64,000 bases of DNA, from the NCBI GenBank assembly GCA_018266355.1, contig JAFEAP010000014.1, positions 62,001-126,000 of the forward strand. The letters run 5' to 3'. The stretch's first letter is position 1. Each line of letters opens with the position of its first letter. The notes beneath the pieces are model-generated. The model saw only the letters and a program-made list of their open reading frames with translations, was not told the origin of the DNA and ran no database searches. A program made the translations under genes and the position numbers. This document shows, in pieces, positions 1 to 7,924 of this stretch. This DNA is from Bdellovibrionales bacterium (GTDB lineage Bacteria; Bdellovibrionota; UBA1018).

Positions 1-280
1 TCTCCGAGACGACGCGATTCACCGGCGCTTCGGGCAATACCGAGTAAGGCTCCGGAGTCATCACGTCGTCGACGGTCAACTCCTCCGAATCCGCGAACGA
101 AGCACCGAGTTTCACGTCGCGGTCGGAAAGGACGCCGACGAGTTTTCCGCCGTCGAGCACCGGAAGGTGACGGATGCGGTGCTGACGCATGATTTCGAGG
201 GCTCGGTTCAGCGGCTGGTCCGAACCGATCGTATGGGGCATGGCACTCATGAACTTCAGAATATGGGGCATCGATTTCAT
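1..280 (-). CDS. CBS-domain protein (3' end outside window)
   Basis: Reading the minus strand from the ATG at 278-280 gives an open frame to the window edge, so the C-terminus is missing. The visible 93 residues include the typical CBS run with IRHLPVLDGGKLVGVLSDRD and a second repeat beginning DDVMTPEPYSVLPEAPV. CBS pairs bind adenosyl ligands and act as energy or redox sensors; a stand-alone CBS protein is often a stress gene. A perfect AAGGAG ribosome site lies at 287-292, six bases from the ATG, and a sigma-54-type promoter lies upstream. Family is clear; the ligand and partner are unknown. Confidence 0.88.
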   Translation of the reverse strand, partial: MKSMPHILKFMSAMPHTIGSDQPLNRALEIMRQHRIRHLPVLDGGKLVGVLSDRDVKLGASFADSEELTVDDVMTPEPYSVLPEAPVNRVVSE

Positions 281-321
281 AAAAATCTCCTTCGGGCGAC
301 TCGCGCCCTTTCCTTCTCATG

Positions 322-337
322 AGCATCGCCCGGGCCA
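322..337 (-). promoter_or_regulatory. Candidate sigma-54 promoter of the CBS gene
   Basis: Minus-strand TGGCCCGGGCGATGCT fits the sigma-54 -24/-12 pattern: GG and GC exactly ten bases apart with TGGCCCG and TGCT flanks. The predicted start point near 311 gives a leader of about 30 bases that contains the AAGGAG site of the CBS gene. Confidence 0.6.
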
Positions 338-518
338 CCGTTCGGCGTTTCCTCGCCGAGGGCGAAGGGATTGAAACTTAAGGCGAATCGGGTTCGCGAG
401 GGTTTCGGCACCGAATGCCGTCCGAGAGGTCGTGAGTCGGGATGTCCCGCGGGCCGGGCGATTCGTCATTCGCTGCGGCCGCTCCCCGACCCTTTTCGTT
501 TATAGAGCGGCTTCGGGA

Positions 519-534
519 TGGCACGCCCGCTGCT
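519..534 (+). promoter_or_regulatory. Candidate sigma-54 promoter of the 78-aa membrane protein
   Basis: TGGCACGCCCGCTGCT matches the sigma-54 consensus at the whole -24 element (TGGCACG) and has GC at -12, with GG-N10-GC spacing. The predicted transcription start near 545 lies 20 bases upstream of the ATG at 565 and keeps the GGAGAA site at 555-560 in the leader. It therefore also supports the shorter gene start. Confidence 0.65.
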
Positions 535-564
535 CTATCTCCGTCTGAAAGATCGGAGAATCCT

Positions 565-801
565 ATGCAAAGCTTATTGTCCTTCGTACTGAAATCCGCC
601 CTCGGCATCGGCATCGTCGCCTCAGTACTGACCATCATTTACGCCGTTTTCGTCGTACCGGCCCTGGTCGCGCCGGCCTTCGTCGCGCTCTTCACGCTCA
701 GCTTGTGCGCGATTCCGACATTTTACGCCGACGAGCTCCGCGCGACCTACGACGATCACCTCGCGCCCGCCGCGACCTCGAGCAAGCGCGACGCCGCCTA
801 A
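565..801 (+). CDS. Small two-helix membrane protein
   Basis: A 78-residue protein with two hydrophobic segments, roughly residues 8-28 and 31-52, and a polar Asp/Arg/Ala tail ending SSKRDAA. I do not recognise the family. The frame is open further upstream, but the ATG at 565 is preferred because it has GGAGAA at 555-560 and sits just downstream of a sigma-54-type promoter; the upstream extension is Pro/Arg-rich and unlike protein. It is divergent from the CBS gene, so both may respond to the same signal. Probably an inner-membrane stress or envelope protein, by context only. Confidence 0.65.
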   Translation: MQSLLSFVLKSALGIGIVASVLTIIYAVFVVPALVAPAFVALFTLSLCAIPTFYADELRATYDDHLAPAATSSKRDAA

Positions 802-868
802 GGTCGAGGTCAATCCGCTGACGGCGAATCTCCGAAAGGTCCTTCGCCGTTCTGACGAAAGGAAGGAG

Positions 869-1417
869 ATGCGTTTCGGACTCCGTCGCGCCTTTTCCTG
901 CCTGCTCGCGATCGCGACGATCGTCGCGTGCGCGGGCGCCTTCCCGACGACGGCCCATGCGACCGCCTCGAAGCACCTCTCATCGAAGAAGCGCGTGAAA
1001 ATGCACGCGAAGAAACACGCGAAGAAAAAAGCGAAGGGCGCGAAGAAGAGAAGGAAAACCCGGAAGCAAAAGCGAACCCGCCGTCGTCCGATACCGACTC
1101 GCAAACGGAATCCGCGTCCGCGGTCGCTCGCTCCGAACGTCGTCCGTCACGCTCCGCCTCCGACCGTCGCTACGCCGAACGCCTATAGCGGAAGTCCGGC
1201 CGAAACCACCCCGCCCGCACCGCCGCCCGGAGCGATCCCCCTGCACGATCCCTCGGCTCCGGCGGAGGAACGACGCGTCCACCTCGACATGACGAGACCT
1301 TACGGCCAAGCCACGCCGACGCCGAAGGCGGAACCCGAACGCGGACTCGCCTCGGTGCCGGCCGAGCCGGAACCGGCACTTGTCGAGCCGACGCCGGTCC
1401 CGATCCCGACGCCCTGA
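869..1417 (+). CDS. Secreted Lys-rich then Pro-rich protein
   Basis: This 182-aa product begins with a signal-peptide-like segment (Arg near the start, hydrophobic core about residues 9-24, then TAHATA). Residues about 35-85 are extremely Lys/Arg-rich with KKHAKKKAK-like runs, followed by a Pro/Ala/Thr/Glu-rich low-complexity C-terminus. A basic region of this kind could bind nucleic acid, peptidoglycan or other polyanions in the envelope; that is inference. GGAAGG directly precedes the ATG. No known domain was recognised, and part of the apparent length could reflect high-GC coding bias. Confidence 0.5.
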   Translation: MRFGLRRAFSCLLAIATIVACAGAFPTTAHATASKHLSSKKRVKMHAKKHAKKKAKGAKKRRKTRKQKRTRRRPIPTRKRNPRPRSLAPNVVRHAPPPTVATPNAYSGSPAETTPPAPPPGAIPLHDPSAPAEERRVHLDMTRPYGQATPTPKAEPERGLASVPAEPEPALVEPTPVPIPTP

Positions 1418-1489
1418 TTCGAAACCGCGCGGACTCCTGTTTACGCCCGGGCACCCTCCGTGTTTTAACGTCGTTAGACGGAGCGAACC

Positions 1490-1990
1490 ATGCCACTGAA
1501 AAAATACCCGGAGCTGCTGAACTTCCTCGTCGCCGTTTTTCCCGATCGCGATCCCGAAACGGACGTCGAAGCGGCGGCGGACTTCGTCCGGACGGCCGAC
1601 TCCGACCTCGTAGCGAAAATCGCCGGCCAACTCGAAGCACTCCTTGTCGCGGGCGCGATTCCGACGGAAGAGTTCGGCTCGGAAGCGAATCGATGGTTCG
1701 CCTCCGAAGACGAAGCCCGCGATTGGGTGGGACGGATCGGCGAGGCGTTCGCCGCCGGAGCCGGCGCGTCCGAGGACGGCGTCATCGTGAAAGACTCGAA
1801 CGGGACGCCGCTCGCCGAAGGCGATTCGGTCACCGTGATCAAGGACCTCAAGGTGAAAGGCGGCTCGAGCGACCTTAAGCGCGGCACGCTCATCAAGAAA
1901 ATCCACCTCATCGGCGACCCTGCGAACATCGAATGCCGCGTCGACGGCAGCACGCTCGTTTTGAAGACGATTTTCCTTAAGAAGGCTTAG
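1490..1990 (+). CDS. CdiI-like immunity domain fused to PhnA-type C-terminal domain
   Basis: The 166-aa protein has two parts. Residues 1-90 (YPELLNFLVAVFPDRDPETD, later WVGRIGEAF) resemble the contact-dependent growth-inhibition immunity CdiI group, in which a YPxLxxFL start and a negatively charged turn are common. Residues about 97-166 (VKDSNGTPLAEGDSVTVIKD, LKVKGG, SDLKRGTLIKKI) match the C-terminal domain of PhnA/YjdM, without the usual N-terminal zinc ribbon. The PhnA match is firm, the CdiI match moderate. No toxin gene lies nearby, so a true immunity role is doubtful. Confidence 0.7.
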   Translation: MPLKKYPELLNFLVAVFPDRDPETDVEAAADFVRTADSDLVAKIAGQLEALLVAGAIPTEEFGSEANRWFASEDEARDWVGRIGEAFAAGAGASEDGVIVKDSNGTPLAEGDSVTVIKDLKVKGGSSDLKRGTLIKKIHLIGDPANIECRVDGSTLVLKTIFLKKA

Positions 1991-2075
1991 GCGAGGCGCG
2001 GGCAGATTCCCGCGGGAACCCACGCCCGCCGGGGGACGCCTTCCACTCCCGCGTGAACCTCGATATGCTCGTCGT

Positions 2076-2981
2076 ATGATTAAACCCCTCGCGATTCTCC
2101 TCGCCGCCCTCGCCTCCGCGTCGCTCTTCGCGGGCGAACTCGCAATCACGATGGACGATCCCGAAACCGGGGACGCGCCGCTCTTCTCGCCCGTCGAACG
2201 CAACGCGAAGATCCTCGCCGCGCTCGCGAAACATCACACGAAGGCGATGCTCTTCGTCTGCGGGAAGCGGATCGACGGGAAAGCCGGAAAGGCTCTTCTA
2301 AAAACGTGGAACGATCACGGACACGAGCTGGCGAATCATAGCTATTCCCACCTCTCCCTAAACGCCGAAAAAGTTTCGCTCGAGACTTACGAGGCCGACT
2401 TTCTTCGAGCTGCGCCGCTTCTTTCCGGGCTTTCGAACGCCGTTAAATTCTATCGCTTCCCTTTCCTGAAGGAAGGCGACACCGCCGAAAAACGGGACGG
2501 GATGCGGGAGTTGCTCAAGGAAAAAGGCTACCGGAACGGCGCGGTCACGATCGACGCCTCGGACTGGGCCGTGAACGAGCGGCTCGTGAAGCGGCTGAAA
2601 AAAGATCCGAAGGCCGATCTCACCCGCTACCGGAACTTCTACCTCGCGCACATCGCGGACCGCGCCGAATACTACGACCGCCTCGCTCGGCGCGTTTTCG
2701 GCCGGGAAATCAAGCACACCCTCCTGATCCACCACAACCTCCTGAACGCGCTCTTCCTCGACGATCTTCTCGCCTTGCTCGAATCGAAAGGCTGGAAGCT
2801 CATTCCTCCATCGGAAGCGTACGAGGACCCGATCTTCTCGCGCGCGCCGAAAACCTTGCCCGCCGGCGAGAGCATCGTGTGGGGCGCGGCGAAGGAGACC
2901 GGGAAATTCGATAAGGAACTCCGCTATCCGGGCGAAGACGAGACCTACGAACGCGCGGGGATGGATCGCTTCGGGCTCTGA
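2076..2981 (+). CDS. Secreted polysaccharide deacetylase (CE4/NodB fold)
   Basis: A 301-aa protein with a signal peptide (about residues 1-20, ending LFAG). Motif 1 is ITMDD at residues 24-28, motif 2 is HSYSH at 88-92 (the metal-binding His pair), motif 3 is YRFPFLKEG at about 128-136, and a late LLIHHNLLNALFLDD segment supplies the catalytic His region. CE4 enzymes remove acetyl groups from peptidoglycan, chitin or other N-acetyl polysaccharides using a metal. Length and order fit the family. Substrate is not deducible; peptidoglycan or a prey/host polysaccharide are both possible. Confidence 0.9.
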   Translation: MIKPLAILLAALASASLFAGELAITMDDPETGDAPLFSPVERNAKILAALAKHHTKAMLFVCGKRIDGKAGKALLKTWNDHGHELANHSYSHLSLNAEKVSLETYEADFLRAAPLLSGLSNAVKFYRFPFLKEGDTAEKRDGMRELLKEKGYRNGAVTIDASDWAVNERLVKRLKKDPKADLTRYRNFYLAHIADRAEYYDRLARRVFGREIKHTLLIHHNLLNALFLDDLLALLESKGWKLIPPSEAYEDPIFSRAPKTLPAGESIVWGAAKETGKFDKELRYPGEDETYERAGMDRFGL

Positions 2982-3001
2982 GCGTCGCACGAAGAAAAAT
3001 G

Positions 3002-3047
3002 CCCGTTTTTACCGGGAAAAACGGGGAAACTGTGTCACGAACGACAC
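3002..3047. repeat. Two inverted repeats between deacetylase and lipoprotein genes
   Basis: CCCGTTTTT at 3002-3010 pairs perfectly with AAAAACGGG at 3017-3025 around a six-base loop, and could act as a terminator after the deacetylase gene although no T-run follows. GTGTC at 3032-3036 pairs with GACAC at 3043-3047. The second dyad is centred about 60 bases upstream of the predicted sigma-54 start point near 3101, where an activator could bind. Confidence 0.4.
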
Positions 3048-3074
3048 GCCTAAAGCTTGATCATGGTGTTGACT

Positions 3075-3090
3075 TGGTGCGTCGATTGCT
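3075..3090 (+). promoter_or_regulatory. Candidate sigma-54 promoter of the 112-aa lipoprotein
   Basis: TGGTGCGTCGATTGCT has GG-N10-GC spacing and a perfect TTGCT -12 element; the -24 element differs from TGGCAC at one position (T for C) and in the fifth base. The predicted start near 3101 gives a leader of about 37 bases that includes the AGGGGG site at 3125-3130. Confidence 0.55.
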
Positions 3091-3137
3091 TCATTCTAGG
3101 TGAATACTCTAGAACGCTTCTTATAGGGGGAACACTG

Positions 3138-3476
3138 ATGAAGAAGTTTGCACTTGTCGCAAGTTTGGTCGCATTGACTGTCGCCGGATTGAACGGTTGC
3201 AGCTCCGCGGAAGTTTCGTCGTCGGATGCGACGACCGATATGCCGGTCGAAGCCGGCGCGAACAACGACGCTTTCAACGCGCTCGCGAATCCGGATGCCG
3301 CCGCGTCGGCCTCCGCCGAACCGAGCAGCACCGGCGCGGTCGTCGACACCGCGAATCCGTCGACCACCGTCGCGGACAACTCCGCTTACTCGCCGCCGTC
3401 CTTCACCGACTCGGCGACCGCTCCGGAAAAGAGCCCGGTCAATCTCGGCGCTTCTTCCGCCGGACGCGCTCACTAA
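3138..3476 (+). CDS. Small low-complexity lipoprotein
   Basis: The 112-aa product starts MKKFALVASLVALTVAGLNGC, a signal peptide with lipobox-like LNGC, so Cys21 would be lipidated. The mature part is Ala/Ser/Asp/Pro-rich without recognisable domain. The ATG at 3138 is chosen because AGGGGG precedes it by seven bases and the charged lipoprotein signal begins exactly there; an open frame continues upstream to 3057 but crosses the promoter. The last four bases overlap the convergent stop region of the next gene. Function unknown; probably an envelope lipoprotein. Confidence 0.7.
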   Translation: MKKFALVASLVALTVAGLNGCSSAEVSSSDATTDMPVEAGANNDAFNALANPDAAASASAEPSSTGAVVDTANPSTTVADNSAYSPPSFTDSATAPEKSPVNLGASSAGRAH

Positions 3477-4447
3477 TCCGCGGATTCCTCCTCTTCGAAG
3501 AAACCCGAGACCTGCGCCCCGCTGGCGCGGGTCCGGGCCTTCGTGAGCGAATGCCGGAACGCGCCCTCGCATTTCATCGCGAGCAGCGACGAGATCGATT
3601 CGATCGAACTCTCGAGGGCGTCGGAGAAATAGATCAGCTTCGGACTCGTGATCAACCCGAGATCGGGTTTCACCTTCCGCACGCGGTCGAGGAAGTGTTT
3701 CGAGGAAGCGCACGAGTATAGGCCGAGCAGCTTCAGCCGCGACGGCGCCCCTTCGAGCGTCGAGACGATCGGCGTGAACCCCGGCTCGTTCTTTCGGTAC
3801 CATTCGAAGTCGACGTCGAGGTCCTTCGCGAGCCGCGGCGGCGCGAAGTCGGGCCCGCCTCCCGCCCGCGAATGCCCGTTATAGATCACCGCGTCCGCGC
3901 TCGTAAGTCCTTGGAGGAACGCGAGGTTCGCGTAGCGCGTCCGCCACTTCTGAAAGGGGTCGACCCGATTTTCCTCGTCGTCCGGACCGACCGAACTCGG
4001 AACCGCGCGGAGGAAGATCGTGCGCGGTTTCCCGTCCGGGCCGTTCAATCGCCGCAGGAGCAAGTCCGCGTCCGTCTTCGAGCGCACGAAATCGCAAGCG
4101 AAGTTCTTCTTCGTGCACTTCGCCGTCAGCCGCTGGATGAAGATCATCCGTTCGTACCGGTCGGCGACGAATCGCGCGGGTCGCGCGTCCTTGTAACCGA
4201 AGACGACCTTCACATCGATCTCGGGGTTACGGTAGAAATTCACGTAGGTTTGGCGGCAGGCCTCGTCCTCGAACGCCGGCGGCGGGAACTCGTGCGCGGC
4301 CCGATAACGGTGAATCGCGATCCCGACTCCCCCGAGAAGGACGAGCGCGAGCGCCGCGAAAATCGCCCGACGGCGGCGCCGGCGGCGTCGAGAACCCCGC
4401 CCGCCTTCGGGTTCGAGGAAGTCGGGGCGAGTGACGATCTTCTTCAC
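3473..4447 (-). CDS. Membrane-anchored protein with caspase-like (clan CD) His/Cys motif
   Basis: A 324-aa protein whose GTG start overlaps the TGA of the preceding gene (GTGA). Residues 19-27 are a run of Arg, followed by one membrane helix (about 28-45), giving a C-terminal domain outside the membrane. DAVIYNGHSRAGGGPDF (His192) and, 54 residues later, LLGLYSCASSKHF (Cys246) have the look of the His-Gly and Cys dyad of clan CD peptidases such as caspases, clostripain and gingipain. Hydrophobic residues precede both, as in that fold. The overall fold is not proved. Translationally coupled to the upstream HEAT-like secreted protein. Confidence 0.6.
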   Translation of the reverse strand: MKKIVTRPDFLEPEGGRGSRRRRRRRRAIFAALALVLLGGVGIAIHRYRAAHEFPPPAFEDEACRQTYVNFYRNPEIDVKVVFGYKDARPARFVADRYERMIFIQRLTAKCTKKNFACDFVRSKTDADLLLRRLNGPDGKPRTIFLRAVPSSVGPDDEENRVDPFQKWRTRYANLAFLQGLTSADAVIYNGHSRAGGGPDFAPPRLAKDLDVDFEWYRKNEPGFTPIVSTLEGAPSRLKLLGLYSCASSKHFLDRVRKVKPDLGLITSPKLIYFSDALESSIESISSLLAMKCEGAFRHSLTKARTRASGAQVSGFFEEEESAD

Positions 4448-5196
4448 TGGTCCGCCTCCGTGGTGACGGTCGCGCAAAGCGCCTTGACCGAGACGTTCGG
4501 GTCGTTCTTGCACTTCGCGAGTACGCCGTCGATCAGACCGAGATTCGCGCGCCGGAGGGACGGCGGAAGCTCGGAGACGAGGAAAAGCGTCTGGATCCGG
4601 ATTTGGAACGTCGGATCGGCGATCGTCTTCTCGAGCACGTCGAGGCCGCGCTGGTAGTTCCGCCGAAGGAGTTCGTTGCGGAAGAGCGAGAGCACCGACG
4701 AGCGGACCTCCGGCGAATCGTCGCGCAGGAGGCGCTCCGTCCGGGGACCGCCGAGCGTGAGCTCCATGCGCGCGGCTGAGTCGAGAATCGCCATCTTCGC
4801 CGCCGGCGCCGTCTTCGGAAGATCGAGTCGCTCGAGGTAGATTTGGCCGACGCGCGCGTAATCCTTCGGCTCGAGCAGCGAGTTCAGTACGTGGTAGGAG
4901 TACCCGGTCTTGTCCTTCTCGGCGAACGCGAGGAGATCGTTCGTCATGCCCTTCAGGTCGAGGACCTGGATCACGTCGAGCGCGAGGAAGTGCTCCGTCG
5001 TGCCGAGCGCCTTCTTCAGCTCCGCCCGGAGGTCGGGCATCTTCCGAAGCTCGGCGATCGCGTTCTCGCGAACCTTGTCGTTTTCACCGGTGAATCGCCG
5101 CGCGTAATCCCACCAGTGCGCGCCCGCCTGGGCGGTCGACGACGCGACCGCGACGGCGAAGAGTCCGAGAAACCCCCAGGCGCGCGACGAAACCAT
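4444..5196 (-). CDS. Secreted helical-repeat protein
   Basis: 250 residues with a signal peptide (about 1-24, VASSTAQAGA). The rest is helical with repeated patterns such as ENAIAELRKMPDLRAELKKAL, LLRDDSPEVRSSVLSLF and TFQIRIQTLFLVSELP that resemble HEAT/Armadillo repeats. Such proteins are scaffolds. The stop overlaps the start of the caspase-like gene, so the two are co-translated and may work together at the envelope. No catalytic motif was seen. The repeat assignment is based on pattern only. Confidence 0.65.
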   Translation of the reverse strand: MVSSRAWGFLGLFAVAVASSTAQAGAHWWDYARRFTGENDKVRENAIAELRKMPDLRAELKKALGTTEHFLALDVIQVLDLKGMTNDLLAFAEKDKTGYSYHVLNSLLEPKDYARVGQIYLERLDLPKTAPAAKMAILDSAARMELTLGGPRTERLLRDDSPEVRSSVLSLFRNELLRRNYQRGLDVLEKTIADPTFQIRIQTLFLVSELPPSLRRANLGLIDGVLAKCKNDPNVSVKALCATVTTEADQ

Positions 5197-5217
5197 TTGT
5201 TTTAGGATGCCACGCGA

Positions 5218-5239
5218 CGCCCCGAATGGGGCGCTTTTT
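5218..5239 (+). terminator. Hairpin with T-run, opposite to flanking genes
   Basis: CGCCCC (5218-5223) and GGGGCG (5228-5233) form a perfect stem around GAAT and are followed on the plus strand by CTTTTT. Both flanking genes run on the minus strand, where the hairpin lacks a U-tract. It may block antisense transcription or act as a factor-independent pause after the S1 gene. Confidence 0.45.
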
Positions 5240-5265
5240 CACGAGCGTCAAACCGCCGTCGGCGC

Positions 5266-6555
5266 TTACTTCTTCTTCGCGGCGAGCGCGGCCTTCATTC
5301 GATCGCCGAGCGTTCCGAAGGACGTCGCGCCGGAAGTGGCTTGGGCTTGCTGATGTTGCTTCCAATCGTCTTCGCCCGCGTCGCGGGGAAGGGAGAGGGA
5401 GATCTGGCGTTCGGGCAGCTTGATCTCGGCGATCTGGACCGCGAGCGAATCGCCGACCTTCACCTTCTCGAGACGGAAATCCGAGTGATCGAACGTGCGG
5501 GATTTATGCAGGAGTCCGGTCACTCCCGGCTCGATCTCGAGGAAGAAGCCGTAGACTTCCTTCCGCGTGACCTTGCCCGTGAAGAGCTGGCCGACGGCGA
5601 ACTTCGAGGTCGGATCGTCCTTCGCGGGATTCGCCGCTCCGGCCGCCGAAGAGCGCTCGGGCGCCGCGGGCCGCTCGGTCGCCTGCTTGATCGAGAGGGA
5701 AATCTTCGCGCGGCCGTTCAGGATCTCGCGCTTGAGTAGTTTAACGGCGACTTCCTGGCCGGGAGCGAGCACGTCGGAAGGCGCGCCGATACGGGACCAG
5801 GCGATCTCGGAAATGTGCACGAGTCCGTCGACGCCCGGTGCGAGTTCGACGAAAGCCCCGAACGGTTCGAGACGGACGACTTTCCCCGTCACGATCGCTC
5901 CGTCTTTCGTCTCCTCGAGGAAGCTCGCCGTCCCGAGTTCGCGCTCCTCGACGAGGAGTTTTTTCCGGGAGACGACGATGTTCCGACCGCCCTCGGAGAA
6001 CTGCGTGATGCGGAAATCGAAGCTGCGGCCGACGTACTCGGCGCCGTCGCCTTCGACGTGTTTCGAGTCGAGCTGACTGATCGGACAAAACGCGAGCTTG
6101 CCCTTGATGTTCACCCGCACGCCGCCCTTGCAGACTTCGACGACGCGGCCCGGGATCGGGAGCATCTTGTCGAAAGCGTCCTCGAGGTCTTCGGCGAGGT
6201 TCCGGTCGGTCGGATTCTTCGAGAGGCGAATCTCGCCGCCGCGGACTTGGGTCACGAAAAGGTCGATCACGTCGTCGACCTTGTAAGGAAAGTTTCCTTC
6301 CGCATCGAGTAGGTCGCGCCGGGCGACCGCGCCGTCGGTCGGCGTCCCGGTCGAGACGTAAACTTCCTCGCGGCCGACGACGAGGATTTTTCCGCGTACG
6401 CGGTCCCCGACCTTGAATTTCTTCGTCGATCCCTTGAAGGACTCCCCGAGCATGCGGGCGAACTCGTCGGAACCGCCTCCGCTCGTTTCGGTTTCTGGAT
6501 CTTGGCTATCGTTGAATTCGTCGATGAAATCGGAGTTCTTCTTGGTTTGGGACAT
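5266..6555 (-). CDS. S1-domain RNA-binding protein (ribosomal S1-like, four repeats)
   Basis: The 429-aa protein has an acidic N-terminus, then four OB-fold S1 repeats at about residues 45-115, 128-205, 220-297 and 328-400. Clear signatures are VRGKILVVGREEVYV, GAIVTGKVVRLEPFGAFVEL with GVDGLVHISEI, and FTGKVTRKEVYGFFLEIEPG. The Lys-rich tail ends MKAALAAKKK. Ribosomal S1 proteins carry four to six repeats and help mRNA bind the 30S subunit. With four repeats and spacing unlike E. coli RpsA it could be the organism's S1 or a paralogue; I leave the symbol blank. Confidence 0.88.
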   Translation of the reverse strand: MSQTKKNSDFIDEFNDSQDPETETSGGGSDEFARMLGESFKGSTKKFKVGDRVRGKILVVGREEVYVSTGTPTDGAVARRDLLDAEGNFPYKVDDVIDLFVTQVRGGEIRLSKNPTDRNLAEDLEDAFDKMLPIPGRVVEVCKGGVRVNIKGKLAFCPISQLDSKHVEGDGAEYVGRSFDFRITQFSEGGRNIVVSRKKLLVEERELGTASFLEETKDGAIVTGKVVRLEPFGAFVELAPGVDGLVHISEIAWSRIGAPSDVLAPGQEVAVKLLKREILNGRAKISLSIKQATERPAAPERSSAAGAANPAKDDPTSKFAVGQLFTGKVTRKEVYGFFLEIEPGVTGLLHKSRTFDHSDFRLEKVKVGDSLAVQIAEIKLPERQISLSLPRDAGEDDWKQHQQAQATSGATSFGTLGDRMKAALAAKKK

Positions 6556-6627
6556 CCGACTACCTTAGAGGGCGGCGCACGATTTGGAAATGCGCTTGAG
6601 GCGTAGACGCGGCGCGAAAGGCTCGAT

Positions 6628-7290
6628 TCAATCCGAAACGCCGGTGCGCATGGCGCCGCAGTGCTCGCAAAACTTCACTCCGGCTCCCATCCGTCCGCAC
6701 GCGACGCACATCCGTCCCTGGGCCACGCGCCGGCGAGCCGCGAAACCGAAGAAAAGGACGAATCCCGCGACAAAAAGACCGATGACCGGCGGAGGCGGCT
6801 CCGCGGGCCCGCCCAAACTCCGAACCCAGGCAGCCAACCCGCCCGCGACGACGGCTAATCCCGCGATCAACCCTACCCGAACGGGAGGACGATCCACGGA
6901 ACCCGGCATCTCTCCCGGCGCGGAGTTTCCCTTCAAGGCGTCCACGACCGGAGAGAGCACGCAGCCGCACTCGCCGCAAGCCGCCGGGAGCGGCGAGAAC
7001 ATCCGCCCGGACCGACCGAGCCCGAATCCTTTTCCGCAATCCGGACACCGCAGCCAGCGCCACCGAAAGTAACCGACGACGAAAAAAGCGCCGACCCAAT
7101 ATCCGAGGTTCTTCACCACCCAATCGGGCGGCTCGCTCCCCGGCCCGCCCGCCATGTCGGCGAAAACGGCCGCGAGGAGCGGGAGAACGAGGACGAAGGA
7201 AAGTCCGTCGAGCACGCGTTTGCGTTTCGCGAGACGCACGACGCCGCCGATCGGGAACAGGCCCGGGATTTTCGATTCGGGATTCGACAC
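6628..7290 (-). CDS. Membrane protein with two zinc ribbons
   Basis: About 220 residues. Cys pairs CPDCG and CGECG in the middle and CVACG and CEHCG at the C-terminus form two zinc-ribbon-like knuckles. Hydrophobic stretches (LSFVLVLPLLAAVFADM, YWVGAFFVVGYF, VGLIAGLAVVAGGLAAW, VIGLFVAGFVLFF) give about four membrane helices. The start is uncertain: GTG at 7288-7290 leaves 22 bases to the divergent eIF1-like gene, whereas GTG at 7326 would overlap it. Neither has a strong ribosome site. Function unknown. Confidence 0.65.
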   Translation of the reverse strand: MSNPESKIPGLFPIGGVVRLAKRKRVLDGLSFVLVLPLLAAVFADMAGGPGSEPPDWVVKNLGYWVGAFFVVGYFRWRWLRCPDCGKGFGLGRSGRMFSPLPAACGECGCVLSPVVDALKGNSAPGEMPGSVDRPPVRVGLIAGLAVVAGGLAAWVRSLGGPAEPPPPVIGLFVAGFVLFFGFAARRRVAQGRMCVACGRMGAGVKFCEHCGAMRTGVSD

Positions 7291-7312
7291 GTTCCCAGTA
7301 TACTCGTCTTCG

Positions 7313-7675
7313 ATGACGAAAGACACGCGACTCGTCTATTCGACCGACCCGGCGCTGAACCGCAAATGCGAGAAGTGCAAGGAACTCGTCTCCGAATGCA
7401 CCTGCGAGCCCGAGGTCGATCCGAAATCGTACCGCTTCGTCGCCGTCCTCCGGATCGAAAAACAAGGCCGCGGCGGAAAGACGGTCACCGTCGTCGACCG
7501 ACTGCCTAAGAACGAGCTGTTCCTGAAGAACCTCTGCACGACGCTCAAGAAAAAATGCGGCGCGGGCGGAACTTATTCCACCGCCGGCAAAGACGGAGTC
7601 ATCGAGATCCAGGGCGATAAACGGGAAACGGTGCGCGCCGTCCTCGAAAAGGAAGGCATCTCCTCGAAGGGATGA
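7313..7675 (+). CDS. SUI1/eIF1-family translation factor (YciH-like)
   Basis: A 120-residue protein with an N-terminal CEKC...CTC knuckle (CEKCKELVSECTCEP) and the SUI1 domain: VAVLRIEKQGRGGKTVTVVD, then LKNLCTTLKKKCGAGGTYS and VIEIQGDKRETVRAVLEKEG. These are the standard elements of bacterial YciH/eIF1 homologues, which act in translation start-site fidelity. An in-frame extension upstream is ignored since it lies antisense to the zinc-ribbon gene. No clear ribosome site was seen before this ATG. Confidence 0.9.
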   Translation: MTKDTRLVYSTDPALNRKCEKCKELVSECTCEPEVDPKSYRFVAVLRIEKQGRGGKTVTVVDRLPKNELFLKNLCTTLKKKCGAGGTYSTAGKDGVIEIQGDKRETVRAVLEKEGISSKG

Positions 7676-7691
7676 TCCGCGCGAAAATCGA

Positions 7692-7901
7692 TCAGGCGTG
7701 TTTCACGTCGGGTGGAGTACGATTCCGCCGATACGACTCGAACCGCGAACGATGCGACCGGAGACGACGCCCCGACCAGGCCACCGGAGGCTTCTTGTGC
7801 TGGTGTATGCCCCAATCGACGAGCCAGGCGATCCCCGGCAAGAGAAAGAACGCGAATTGAAGGTAGATCACCCAGAGTAAAAGCGTGTCGGAACTAACCA
7901 T
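7692..7901 (-). CDS. Short single-helix membrane protein (69 aa)
   Basis: Residues about 6-32 (LLLWVIYLQFAFFLLPGIAW and on) form one long hydrophobic segment, followed by a basic cytoplasmic tail rich in Arg and Lys. The ATG has GGGAGGA about six bases upstream and lies just downstream of a sigma-54-type promoter. No family recognised. It sits in a cluster of short stress-type genes (GlsB-like, BON), which suggests an envelope role. Confidence 0.68.
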   Translation of the reverse strand: MVSSDTLLLWVIYLQFAFFLLPGIAWLVDWGIHQHKKPPVAWSGRRLRSHRSRFESYRRNRTPPDVKHA

Positions 7902-7924
7902 AAAGTCCTCCCACCTTTATTCGC

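Noticed and set aside
980..2203. Long minus-strand open frame across the Lys-rich, CdiI/PhnA and deacetylase genes
   Set aside because: It is antisense to genes with recognised domains, is extremely Arg-rich and has no motif; typical high-GC shadow.
3069..3097. TTGACT and CATTCT as a sigma-70 promoter for the lipoprotein
   Set aside because: The -10 match is poor, and the overlapping TGGTGC...TTGCT element fits sigma-54 better; cannot be fully excluded.
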